From: an uncultured Saprospiraceae bacterium
GTDB lineage: Bacteria; Bacteroidota; Bacteroidia; Chitinophagales; Saprospiraceae
DNA length: 50,813 nt
Assembly (NCBI GenBank): GCA_937928405.1
Contig: CALFWZ010000177.1
Coordinates: forward strand, 1-50,813
Direction: 5' to 3'
A model generated the notes under the pieces. It saw only the letters and a program-made list of their open reading frames with translations, had not been told where the DNA came from and did not search any database. Each line of letters opens with the position of its first letter. Position 1 is the first letter of the stretch. Shown one piece after another: positions 38,583 to 47,004 of the stretch. Made by a program: the position numbers and the translations under genes.

Positions 38583-41500
38583 ATGCCTAGTGTTAAATCC
38601 ACCATTCAGTTATTGGTTCAACCGTCCGATAAAAAATATCGTATAAAACCACTTTTTTACGGCCATCCGGAGGTGGTAGCTGAGCGATTTGATGAGGGTT
38701 TGCGGATGATTAAGAAACGTATAAAGGAAAGTCTAAAACACTTTAAGTTTAATCGTGATAGTGGAGATCCATTGCTTTGGATGATCTTCAATCCAGACTT
38801 AAAAAGTAAGCTCCTACCGCTGAGAATTCCCGTAGGGCGAGCAGGGCTGGAAGGCAATTTTTATTACAGTAGTTATCAATTACAGGGTATGACGTTCATT
38901 TGTCTGCCTGCCTTCAACCACTATCAGTTTATTGCCTCCTATAACATACCAATAGAAGACCAGGTCGCTGATACCATTGCCTATCTGGTAAAAACCCATA
39001 AAAAGTCACTCGACAGTCGCGAGGTATTTGACTTGTCTATTTTTACAACACCCAAAGGTACCTTTGTTCACCCGCTGGACATGAATCTCTCGATCGTACC
39101 AGAAAAGTTTTCTTTCGAAGAGCAAGACCTTAGTTCACTTTTTGCGAGTATCGTTCCCAGTAGTAAATTTAATGGCCAAACCGAAATTTATGCGGTTGGT
39201 GAAAACTTAAACGAACGCTATCCTGGTGACTTAAGCAGAGCTTACCAACGAGATCAAATCATTGACCAGTTAGTACACCAAATTTTTCGAGGTAATCGTA
39301 CCCCCATCGTAATTGTAGGAAAAAGAGGTGTCGGTAAAAACACACTCATCAACGAAGTGCTTTATCGATATTTAGAACGAGAAATAGATCCAAAAGATTT
39401 CAGTCAAACCATCTGGCAAATCAATCCAAACCGTATTATCACCGGAATGAGTATTGTGGGTTGGTGGCAAAAAAGATTCGAAGCCATTATTGATTATGCG
39501 CGACTCCGGTTAAAAAAAATAAACGGTAAACTAACCACAACGGACCATTTATTATTTGACAATCCAATTGCGATGTTGCGAATTGGACAAAGTTCTCAAA
39601 ATAAATTTACGCTCAATAATGTGCTACTCCCCTATTTAGAAAAACGGATGATTGGGGTAATCATTTTGGCGACTCCGGAAGAATGGCAGATCGTTCAAGA
39701 AAAAAATCAACGCTTTGCTAACCTATTTCAAGTCACTCGATTACCGGAGTTTGATTATAAAACAGCGGTCAAAGCGGTGATCGAACAGCGTTGTGATCTA
39801 GAGGATAAAAACCATTGTCAATTTACCATCCAAGCCATCGATCAATTATTTACGCTACAGCGAAATTTCATGCAACAAAAAGCGTTACCGGGTAGTGTGA
39901 TGCGGATCATGAATCAATTGGCTGCTCGCTATCGACATCAATTTATTGACTTGCCAGAAGTGCGAGAAAACTTTGAACAATTCAGTGGTTTGAATCAAAA
40001 AATCTTTGATGAATCACTCACCTTAGAATCCGATGAGATTGAAAAATTTATTGGTCAAGATTTGGTGGGCCAACCAACTGCGGTAAAAGCACTCGCCGAT
40101 ACCATCCATCAAATCAAATCACGACTGAATAATCCACGGCGTCCACTTAGCTCTTTTATGTTTATCGGTCCAACTGGAGTTGGAAAAACACAGGCGGCAA
40201 AAGTACTGGCGAAGTACTTAACCGGAAATGAAGAACGGTTGGTGCGTTTTGATATGAATGAGTTTGTGGCTGGTGATGCCGTAGATCGGCTGATCGGCAC
40301 TTATTACCAACCCGAAGGGCAACTAACGGGTAAAGTTCGTCATACGCCTTTTGGTATATTGTTGTTGGATGAAATTGAAAAAGCACATCCTAGTGTGCAC
40401 GATTTACTGCTACAAGTTTTAGACGATGGACGATTGACGGATAGTTTAGGAAAAACAGTGGATTTCACAAACATGATCATCATCATGACCTCTAATGTGG
40501 GTGCTAGAGAAATATCTAGTCAATTAGGATTTGAAAAAACAAGTGCTACAAATCAGGCCATTTATCAGACTTCCTTAAGAAAAAAATTCCGACCTGAATT
40601 TATTAATCGAATTGATCAAGTAGTTATTTTTAAATCGCTCTCTTTCGAACATATTCTAAATATTGCCCGATTACAAATTAAAGAATTACTAAGTCGAGAC
40701 GGCTTTGTAAGAAGAACCACCATTTTGGATATTTCACAAGAGGCACTTACTTGGGTGGCAAAGAGAGGTTTTGATGAGAAGATGGGAGGTCGTGCGCTGA
40801 AGCGACAAATAGAAAGAGATTTGACGATGTTATCCGCTGAGCAATTAATTGCTACCCAAGAGGATCTGCCGATTCTTTTTAGAATAGATATTGACGAGGC
40901 TGGTAATCAGTTGGTTCCCAATATTCAGCAACTTCGCTTTGCTTCGATGTCTTCCAAAAATAATTTACCTGATTTACCGACCGCCGCCAGTGGAAAAAGA
41001 TTTTTTAGAAAGCAATTAGAACAACTGGAAAGAATTGAAAAAAAGATTTACCAATTAGAAGAGTCTGCTCCCGAAAATGATGAGCCCATTATGATTACCG
41101 GTGCAGAAACGGAAGAAAATTTAAATTGGCAATACTATAATTTCAAGAATAATCTGATCGCTTTAAAAGAAGAACTAACTAGTCTGAGTTTGGGTTATGG
41201 CAGTGGTCACTATATTCAGAATCAGCGACAAGCATTCCGATTTAAAGCAGCGATTCTATCAAAGACGGATGAAACTATTTCGCTGGAAGACCAATTATTC
41301 GATCAGGAAAGTCTAGCTGAGATAACCGAAAACTATCGCTACGGAACGATAAAATTTGATAGTACCGCCACGGATTTTTTATCGGCGTGGTTACAGGTAT
41401 CTTGGATAAAAAAATCAATTAACCCTTTTTTGAAAGGTGATGCGGAGACCGTTATTTTGCACTTCAAATCTTGTATCAATCAGATGGGAAAAACCGAAAT

Positions 41501-41840
41501 TGATTTTTTATTAAAACGCTATAAATCATTGTTTGATCATTTAGATTTGACTTCAGAAATCAACAAAAAACAAGGAACCATTAGTGTTTCTGGATACGGG
41601 CTATCCGAGTTATTGACGAAAGAAGTGGGCTATACCCTTTTCTACCAGTCGCATCGAAATCCAATTCCAATTCTAACAAATTTGACAAATCAAAAAGGAC
41701 AATCCATAGCTAACCAAGATCAACTTAGAGTACTTCGAGTCTTTGATATTGAACGAACCATGACGGACTTACGGACTGGGTTAACTTCACTGGCAAAGTT
41801 GACCGCGGAGGAGTTTTTGTTGTTGGTGATGGGGAGTTAG
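38583..41840 (+). CDS. ClpB-like AAA+ protein with degenerate first ATPase site and unusual C-terminus
   Basis: A 1085-residue protein from the ATG at 38583 (a TTG 15 bases upstream is in frame). It has no Clp N-domain repeats; residues 1-190 are unlike ClpA/B. The first ATPase domain (about 215-440) has Walker A GKRGVGKNT (from 246) with Asn in place of Ser/Thr, and LLFDNP without the catalytic Glu. The second (about 490-780) is canonical ClpB: GPTGVGKT (529-536), LLLDEIEKAHPSVH (Asp596), IIIMTSNVGAREI, RPEFINRID. The last 305 residues include a coiled segment and TISVSGYGLSELLTKEVGY, resembling the PCRF domain of release factors. A role in protein remodelling is inferred; the substrate is unknown. 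Confidence 0.82.
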   Translation: MPSVKSTIQLLVQPSDKKYRIKPLFYGHPEVVAERFDEGLRMIKKRIKESLKHFKFNRDSGDPLLWMIFNPDLKSKLLPLRIPVGRAGLEGNFYYSSYQLQGMTFICLPAFNHYQFIASYNIPIEDQVADTIAYLVKTHKKSLDSREVFDLSIFTTPKGTFVHPLDMNLSIVPEKFSFEEQDLSSLFASIVPSSKFNGQTEIYAVGENLNERYPGDLSRAYQRDQIIDQLVHQIFRGNRTPIVIVGKRGVGKNTLINEVLYRYLEREIDPKDFSQTIWQINPNRIITGMSIVGWWQKRFEAIIDYARLRLKKINGKLTTTDHLLFDNPIAMLRIGQSSQNKFTLNNVLLPYLEKRMIGVIILATPEEWQIVQEKNQRFANLFQVTRLPEFDYKTAVKAVIEQRCDLEDKNHCQFTIQAIDQLFTLQRNFMQQKALPGSVMRIMNQLAARYRHQFIDLPEVRENFEQFSGLNQKIFDESLTLESDEIEKFIGQDLVGQPTAVKALADTIHQIKSRLNNPRRPLSSFMFIGPTGVGKTQAAKVLAKYLTGNEERLVRFDMNEFVAGDAVDRLIGTYYQPEGQLTGKVRHTPFGILLLDEIEKAHPSVHDLLLQVLDDGRLTDSLGKTVDFTNMIIIMTSNVGAREISSQLGFEKTSATNQAIYQTSLRKKFRPEFINRIDQVVIFKSLSFEHILNIARLQIKELLSRDGFVRRTTILDISQEALTWVAKRGFDEKMGGRALKRQIERDLTMLSAEQLIATQEDLPILFRIDIDEAGNQLVPNIQQLRFASMSSKNNLPDLPTAASGKRFFRKQLEQLERIEKKIYQLEESAPENDEPIMITGAETEENLNWQYYNFKNNLIALKEELTSLSLGYGSGHYIQNQRQAFRFKAAILSKTDETISLEDQLFDQESLAEITENYRYGTIKFDSTATDFLSAWLQVSWIKKSINPFLKGDAETVILHFKSCINQMGKTEIDFLLKRYKSLFDHLDLTSEINKKQGTISVSGYGLSELLTKEVGYTLFYQSHRNPIPILTNLTNQKGQSIANQDQLRVLRVFDIERTMTDLRTGLTSLAKLTAEEFLLLVMGS

Positions 41841-42006
41841 ATAAAGGTCAAGAGCAAATTCAAAAGCAATCTTCTACCAGACTTCAGTTCCAAGTTATTA
41901 AAGGATAACTACATAAAATTTACAGGAAAATTTTACGTTTACATTTTATTACTTGCTAATTCAGAAAAAAGCACCACGTCTTTTAAACAAAACAAATGCA
42001 TACATT

Positions 42007-42255
42007 ATGTCTACTAAGTTAACGTTGGCCATGAATAAATCTGTTATTGAAGAAGCAAAGAAGTATGCTAAGATTCAAGGTTGTAGCTTATCGAATTTAG
42101 TTGAAGCGTATTTAAAATCAGTATTAAGTACAAACTATAAAATAGATAATTCTCAATTAAGTCCGATCACAAAATCCTTATATGGTTCTGTCAAAATGAA
42201 GAATTCAAATATAAATTACAAAGAAATATTAATAGAAAAATCTATCAAATTATGA
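42007..42255 (+). CDS. DUF6364-family antitoxin-like protein
   Basis: An 82-residue protein from the ATG at 42007 (MSTKLTLAMNKSVIEEAKKYAKIQGCSLSNLVEAYL), the DUF6364 pattern. This ribbon-helix-helix-like family usually stands before a PIN-domain toxin as its antitoxin and operon repressor. Here no PIN gene follows. Instead the stop overlaps the next start (ATGA) of an 81-residue gene leading into a broken RelE/ParE toxin. The longer open frame from 41953 adds 18 residues that do not match the family. It may be a solitary antitoxin or part of a rearranged locus. Confidence 0.72.
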   Translation: MSTKLTLAMNKSVIEEAKKYAKIQGCSLSNLVEAYLKSVLSTNYKIDNSQLSPITKSLYGSVKMKNSNINYKEILIEKSIKL

Positions 42256-42497
42256 CCTATCATATAAATGTAAAAAGAACTAATCTTAAAGAGTTTTTAC
42301 AAATAATAAATTCTTTAAGGAGTTTGGGAGTTATTGAGTCGTTTGAGTCCACTAAGGATTTAGTTCGAGAAGGAGAGCCATTGGAAGAAGAAACATTGCT
42401 AAATATCTTGAACAATTCAAAAACAGAGATAAAAGATGTTAAATCATTTTCTATGGATGAAGTTAAAAACCAAATTGCAAATTGGAAGAAAAGATAA
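42252..42497 (+). CDS. Putative antitoxin of a RelE/ParE-type module
   Basis: An 81-residue protein starting in the ATGA overlap with the DUF6364 gene. It is acidic and helical; the part FESTKDLVREGEPLEEETLLNILN and the end SMDEVKNQIANWKKR resemble the toxin-wrapping tails of small Bacteroidota antitoxins. It overlaps the start of the toxin remnant by 16 bases, the usual antitoxin-toxin order. I do not recognise a named family with certainty. It is intact while its toxin is broken. Confidence 0.6.
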   Translation: MTYHINVKRTNLKEFLQIINSLRSLGVIESFESTKDLVREGEPLEEETLLNILNNSKTEIKDVKSFSMDEVKNQIANWKKR

Positions 42498-42810
42498 AAG
42501 TAACTTGGTCGTTTTCAGCTTTGGAAATGTTGGCCGAAGTGCATGAATATATGAGTGAGAAAAGCGAGCAAGCAGCAGATGATTATATTGACGGAATTTT
42601 TAAAACTACCTTAAAGCTGGAAAAGAAAAGCATCCAGAATCTTGTGCACCCTGCAGAAATCAAAAAATAAAGAGAAGGTGGCTATAGATGTTGCTTATAC
42701 AAAAGTCATATAATGAAGTTGTTTACGACTTTACAATTAACGAAGTTGATATTTTAGCAGTAATTCATTCTCGAAGAAATCCATCTGAGATAGAGAACAT
42801 TCTCAAATGA
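42482..42810 (+). pseudogene. RelE/ParE-type toxin, broken by stop and frameshift
   Basis: A TTG-initiated frame encodes KIKVTWSFSALEMLAEVHEY and KSEQAADDYIDGIFKTTLKL, the N-terminal half of a RelE/ParE-fold toxin, then stops at TAA (42668-42670). Coding signal continues in the same frame after the stop (REGGYRCCLYKS). It then shifts frame near 42707 to give SYNEVVYDFTINEVDILAVI and HSRRNPSEIE, the conserved C-terminal strand and HSRRNP motif, ending at the TGA 42808-42810. So one stop and one frameshift disable it. A sequencing error could explain the shift but not so easily both. Confidence 0.75.
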
Positions 42811-42911
42811 TAAAAACCCTATATTGTTTTAATTCACCATTCAATTTCACAAAACTTCCATTAGATCTTTAATCTTAGAATTCCATAAATTTCCACAATT
42901 AGAAGTTGTCC

Positions 42912-43715
42912 CTACAACTCCGCCACTGCCACCATCCGATCTTCCACTTCATGAACCAATTCAATAAATCTTGGATCTCGCTTTGTATTACGGTCCCGAT
43001 GTAGTGGTAAATCGATGTGGATATGCTCCGCAAAATGAGAGGGAGCAGATTTTAAAATATAAATATCATCGGCTAGATAAACGGCTTCCGAAATATCGTG
43101 CGTTACAAAAATAATGGTCGGATGTAATTTTGCAAAAATACCTAAGACTAAATCTTGCATTTGTAATCGGGTCTTGACATCTAAGGCTCCGAAAGGTTCG
43201 TCCATTAATAGAATATTAGAATTGGCTAAGAGACTACGTCCAATCGCGACACGTTGTAGCTGTCCACCTGATAAAGTAGGATACTGGGCGTACTTGTGTT
43301 CGTGTCCTGCGAGACCCATAATCTCAATCATCTCCATCGCTTTTTCGTCCCGCTCTTGTTTATCAATTCCTTTAAATTTCAAGGCCAATCCAACATTATC
43401 TAGTACGGACATCCAAGGCAAAGAGGAGTATTGTTGGAAAACCATACTTACCCGATTGTCTTTACTGATGGGTTTTTGATTGACCAATAAGGTACCCGCT
43501 GCGGTAGGTTCTTGTAAACCTGCAATATAACGAAGTAAAGTAGACTTTCCACTGCCAGACATTCCTAAGATACAAACGAATTGTCCTCTTCCGGGTTTGT
43601 TTTCTACCAAAAAATCTAAGTCTTTGATGATATAACTTTTACCACCATCGTAGGATTGATTGATGCCTCGTAACTCAACGATATTTTCTAAATCTGTATC
43701 TGGAAATTTTACCAT
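42912..43715 (-). CDS. NitT/TauT-type ABC transporter ATP-binding protein
   Basis: A 267-residue ATPase of the SsuB/TauB/NrtD group. Walker A is GMSGSGKST (51-59), followed by the Q-loop VFQQYSSLPWMSVLDNV, signature LSGGQLQRVAIGRSL, Walker B NILLMDEPFGALD and the switch His in IFVTHDISEAVYLAD. It would drive import of a small solute such as a sulfonate, nitrate, bicarbonate or thiamine precursor. The gene follows the permease and binding-protein genes on the same strand, separated by 90 bases containing 8-bp repeat units. The substrate cannot be told. Confidence 0.92.
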   Translation of the reverse strand: MVKFPDTDLENIVELRGINQSYDGGKSYIIKDLDFLVENKPGRGQFVCILGMSGSGKSTLLRYIAGLQEPTAAGTLLVNQKPISKDNRVSMVFQQYSSLPWMSVLDNVGLALKFKGIDKQERDEKAMEMIEIMGLAGHEHKYAQYPTLSGGQLQRVAIGRSLLANSNILLMDEPFGALDVKTRLQMQDLVLGIFAKLHPTIIFVTHDISEAVYLADDIYILKSAPSHFAEHIHIDLPLHRDRNTKRDPRFIELVHEVEDRMVAVAEL

Positions 43716-43724
43716 TTTTTTTGA

Positions 43725-43764
43725 TGTTGAATTGTTGATTTGTTGAAGCGTTGATTTGTTGAAG
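43725..43764. repeat. Five degenerate 8-bp units (TGTTGAAT family)
   Basis: Successive units TGTTGAAT, TGTTGATT, TGTTGAAG, CGTTGATT and TGTTGAAG lie between the permease and ATPase genes. AATTATTCAACG at about 43788 is a short inverted counterpart. Confidence 0.7.
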
Positions 43765-43805
43765 CGATATAAATAGTCTTTCTACTCAATAATTATTCAA
43801 CGCTA

Positions 43806-44942
43806 CTATTCCTTCACTCTACTTGCTGAGAATATTTTAAATTCTCCTAGGCCGATAAAGAGTAATCCTGCAATTGCGATGAGTCCGACGCCCCACCATA
43901 AGGTAGTTCCAAAACCAGAGAACATAGCGCTTAGTATCAAACCCAACAAGGTAACTCCAAGCACGGCAAAAATACCAAACTGACTTTCTTTGTAGCCGAC
44001 ATTCGCGGTCTTGACATATTTATGTGGAAATAGTCTTCGATCGATAAACATGAAAATTCTATCCTGAAAAAAACCAATCAGAATGATGATAAACAGAATG
44101 GCAAATACTTTTTCTAGTTGTCCTTGTCGAGCTTTGATAAAAATTAAAGAACCAATTCCTCCTGCTCGATTCAATAATTCCGCGATGATGATATAGGTCC
44201 ACGAAATAGCCGTGAGCACTCGAATATCATCCATTAACTTAGACATGACGGCTGGAATATAAACGGATCGAATCGTTTGCCAGTCGGTAGCTCCAAGCGT
44301 GAATACGGTTTTTAAATAAACAGACTCTACTTCATCAATTCGCTGAACGACTACTGGCAATAGATAGACAATGATACCAAAAGCTAAGAAGGCGATCTTC
44401 ATTTCATCCTCGATTCCAAACCATAAAATAAACACACCGGTCAATGCCGTCAGCGGCAGATATCGCAACGCGTTGGTTTGTTTACTGAACAATCCTCTAA
44501 AAAGTGGATATAATCCGATGATAAATCCAAAAACTAGTGAGATAGAAATTGCCCAAAAATATCCTTGAATATTTAACCAGATGGAACGCAAGGCTTCCAC
44601 GGGTAGATTATCTTTAGTAAATAATTCCGGATAAGATTGTACCACAGCAGGTGGCGGCGGTAGCACTGGATATACTTTCTCAAATTCAGTGGCATTCGCA
44701 AAAGCCAAACTATCTTGCAACGCAATGGCTCGCGCTAAACTATCTTGATTGATTTGAGGACCGTCTGGGTCTAAATTTAGGGAAGATGGCAGACGATTAT
44801 TAAAACCTTCAATAATGGGCTTTTGAGTCGAAAACGCTTCGGCAGCGATCCACCAAATGGCAATAAAAATAAGAAAACCAATGATGCCCAAGATTAAGTC
44901 TTGTGAGCGGGTCAGTTTTCCACGAAGTTTGAAAAGATTCAT
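43806..44942 (-). CDS. NitT/TauT-type ABC transporter permease with periplasmic insert
   Basis: A 378-residue permease, much longer than the usual 250-270 of SsuC/TauC. After the first helix (LILGIIGFLIFIAIWWIAA) comes an insert of about 85 residues (roughly 35-120), rich in polar residues and containing VYPVLPPPPAVVQSYPELF, which matches the beginning of normal family members. The core has EVESVYLKTVFTLGATDWQTI and the EAA-loop-like AGGIGSLIFIKARQGQLEKVFA. Two extra C-terminal helices follow (FGIFAVLGVTLLGLILSAMF and LWWGVGLIAIAGLLFIGLG). The insert probably faces the periplasm, where it could touch the anchored OmpA-fused binding protein encoded upstream. Confidence 0.87.
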   Translation of the reverse strand: MNLFKLRGKLTRSQDLILGIIGFLIFIAIWWIAAEAFSTQKPIIEGFNNRLPSSLNLDPDGPQINQDSLARAIALQDSLAFANATEFEKVYPVLPPPPAVVQSYPELFTKDNLPVEALRSIWLNIQGYFWAISISLVFGFIIGLYPLFRGLFSKQTNALRYLPLTALTGVFILWFGIEDEMKIAFLAFGIIVYLLPVVVQRIDEVESVYLKTVFTLGATDWQTIRSVYIPAVMSKLMDDIRVLTAISWTYIIIAELLNRAGGIGSLIFIKARQGQLEKVFAILFIIILIGFFQDRIFMFIDRRLFPHKYVKTANVGYKESQFGIFAVLGVTLLGLILSAMFSGFGTTLWWGVGLIAIAGLLFIGLGEFKIFSASRVKE

Positions 44943-44984
44943 TTAGGCTGAATAAGAGGTAAGGGAAGCTTTTAATTTTTTTTT

Positions 44985-45057
44985 GAATCGTTGATTTGTT
45001 GAACTGTTGAGTTACGGTTTTACCAAATCAACAATTCAACAGATCAACAATTCAACA
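44985..45057. repeat. 8-bp units in inverted arrangement
   Basis: Direct units CGTTGATT, TGTTGAAC and TGTTGAGT (44989-45012) face inverted units AAATCAAC, AATTCAAC, AGATCAAC and AATTCAAC (45025-45056). They form a large hairpin with a 12-base loop between the binding-protein and permease genes. Confidence 0.75.
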
Positions 45058-45062
45058 TTAAC

Positions 45063-46676
45063 CTAATCCGTTAATAATTCAAAGTCTGTTCGGCGATTCT
45101 TTGCTCGACCGGCTTCGGTATTGTTATCAGCAACTGGCTGGTCTGGGCCATTTCCGATAACAATAAATCGGTTGGGACTCATGCCATGCGTTTCAACCAA
45201 ATAATCAGCTACAGCTTGCGCTCTTTTCTCTGACAATCGCTGGTTACTCGCTCGATTACCCGTGTTATCAGTGTTACCTTCGATACGAATACGAGAGTTA
45301 AAGACTTTGGCGATTTCAACAAATTCTTTATCAATAATATACTTCGCATTTTCGTCTAACTGAAATTCACCCGTTCGGAAACTGATACTTAATTCTTTGG
45401 TTGCTAAAGCCTCTTTCTTTTCATCTGCTTTGGTTGCTTTGGCATAGGTCTTTCCTTTTTCAGGAAAATCCGCTGGGCTAGTCAGGTTGGTGTTCACCAC
45501 TAATTTAGGATAGGCGATTTGTCTCCAAGCAGGAATTCGACCTTCCACAAATCCAAGATCTGCATATTTATTTCCCATGGTGGAGTAAAGTGTATTTCCA
45601 TTAACTCCTTTATAGTCATTATTGAGTTTGAAGAAGTTTTTGTTATCTCCGTGTGTCACTAATCGAACGTTGCCAATCATTTCTGCCGCTTCCGCTGGAT
45701 TCAAGGCCGTACCACGTTCTGTGAATTCACGAGATAAAATTTCTGCGGCTTTTTTACGGCTACTGGAGTTGCTGTTAATTTCAGCTGCACCACGCATCCA
45801 TCCTTCGTATAGTTTTTGTAGACGATCCTGATTTTTATCTGCCCATCCACGCTTAGCCATAAAGACATCCGCAATAATATAGGCAGCACTACGTGTACTT
45901 TCTAGGATTCTAGAACCAGGTACTGCTTTGGTGGCTAAGATATCATCTGGACTCCAAACTACGGCTGCATCCACTCGACCACTCTTAAATACTTCCGCTG
46001 CATCTACGGCAGAAGCTTGTGGCTTGATGGTTACGTCATTGATCGACAATCCACCGGCTTCTAGTAACCAGATTAGGAAAGAGTGAGAAGGTGTTAATTC
46101 TGCTACGGCAATATTTTTCCCTTTTAGATCAGACACTCTGGTAATTCCGCGACGTGCGATGATGGCATCACCACCCCGCGACCAGTCCGCCTGAAAAACG
46201 ATCACTGGATCAACAGCAGATAAGGCACCTACTTCTGTTGGGAAGGCATCAATAGTCGCCCAAAGTAAATCTACTTCACCCGCTCGGAAAGCATTACGGC
46301 TGGCTTCAAAATCATCTAATACTTTAAATTCTACTTGAAATCCGTAGTCTTTATAAAATCGGGAGTTTTTAGAAGCTTCAAAACCTTCGTTAAAATATTG
46401 TCCACCTGCGTAGCCCCCCCAAGTTACTACTCCTACTCGAATGACATCATCACTGCTGCCACTATTGGTGTTACCTGGATTGGTATTGGTGTTAGTGGTG
46501 CTGCCAGGATTGGCGTTGCTACCAGTATCTCCTTTGGATTCTTCTATTCCAGCTTTATCAGCCAGTCCTTTACCAACATCGGTTTGAGTTAGAAAATACC
46601 TTCCGAGAAATGCGATGGCACCAATAATCAGGAGGGTAATTAAAAATTTTGAAAAGGTCGTTAATCGTCGAGCCAT
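45063..46676 (-). CDS. ABC substrate-binding protein fused to an OmpA-like peptidoglycan-binding domain
   Basis: A 537-residue protein. A single N-terminal helix (FLITLLIIGAIAFLGRYFL) without a cleavage site suggests an inner-membrane anchor. A Gly/Asn/Thr-rich linker (about 50-75) follows. Residues about 78-400 form a NitT/TauT-like binding protein (VIRVGVVTWGGYAGGQYF, FRAGEVDLLWATIDAFP, GKNIAVAELTPSHSFLIWLL, VFKSGRVDAAVVWSPDD). Residues about 430-537 are an OmpA C-terminal domain: IRIEGNTDNTGNRASNQRLS, KRAQAVADYLV and AKNRRTDFELL carry the Asp and Arg expected to bind diaminopimelate. It leads the importer genes; the fusion links uptake to the cell wall. The ligand is unknown. Confidence 0.9.
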   Translation of the reverse strand: MARRLTTFSKFLITLLIIGAIAFLGRYFLTQTDVGKGLADKAGIEESKGDTGSNANPGSTTNTNTNPGNTNSGSSDDVIRVGVVTWGGYAGGQYFNEGFEASKNSRFYKDYGFQVEFKVLDDFEASRNAFRAGEVDLLWATIDAFPTEVGALSAVDPVIVFQADWSRGGDAIIARRGITRVSDLKGKNIAVAELTPSHSFLIWLLEAGGLSINDVTIKPQASAVDAAEVFKSGRVDAAVVWSPDDILATKAVPGSRILESTRSAAYIIADVFMAKRGWADKNQDRLQKLYEGWMRGAAEINSNSSSRKKAAEILSREFTERGTALNPAEAAEMIGNVRLVTHGDNKNFFKLNNDYKGVNGNTLYSTMGNKYADLGFVEGRIPAWRQIAYPKLVVNTNLTSPADFPEKGKTYAKATKADEKKEALATKELSISFRTGEFQLDENAKYIIDKEFVEIAKVFNSRIRIEGNTDNTGNRASNQRLSEKRAQAVADYLVETHGMSPNRFIVIGNGPDQPVADNNTEAGRAKNRRTDFELLTD

Positions 46677-47004
46677 TGTTCTTGTTTGTTTGTTAGTAAA
46701 TAGCTTTCCGCTGAATTATTTAGATGATTGCGGAAATTAAAAAATTAAAAAATTGTTGATTTGTTGAAGATAATTAATAATTGGTTAATGAAAAATTAAT
46801 AATGCTCTTCTAGCGTGTAAGTCTTTTAGACTCAATGTTAATTTGTTGATTATATTTAATGTAAAGACTTTATCCTTATGTCAGGCATTTTTACAGTTTT
46901 TTTTTTTGCAGCATCCTAAATTGATAAGCGTTATCTAAATATCTAAAAACATCCTACTATATCAATTCAACGATTCAACATTTCAACAAATCAACACCTA
47001 GCAT
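46677..47004. other. Gene-free stretch with 8-bp repeat units
   Basis: About 328 bases. Two direct units (ATTGTTGATTTGTTGA, near 46752-46767) and four inverted units (AATTCAAC, GATTCAAC, ATTTCAAC, AAATCAAC; 46964-46995) bracket an AT-rich middle with a T-run near 46899. No gene is seen. A promoter for the binding-protein gene could be here but no clear box was found. Confidence 0.55.

Noticed and set aside
35381..41840. A type VI or type VII secretion locus, suggested by ClpV-like and EccA-like ATPases.
   Set aside because: No sheath, baseplate, Hcp, VgrG, EccC or WXG100 genes lie in the window; the ATPases alone do not support it.
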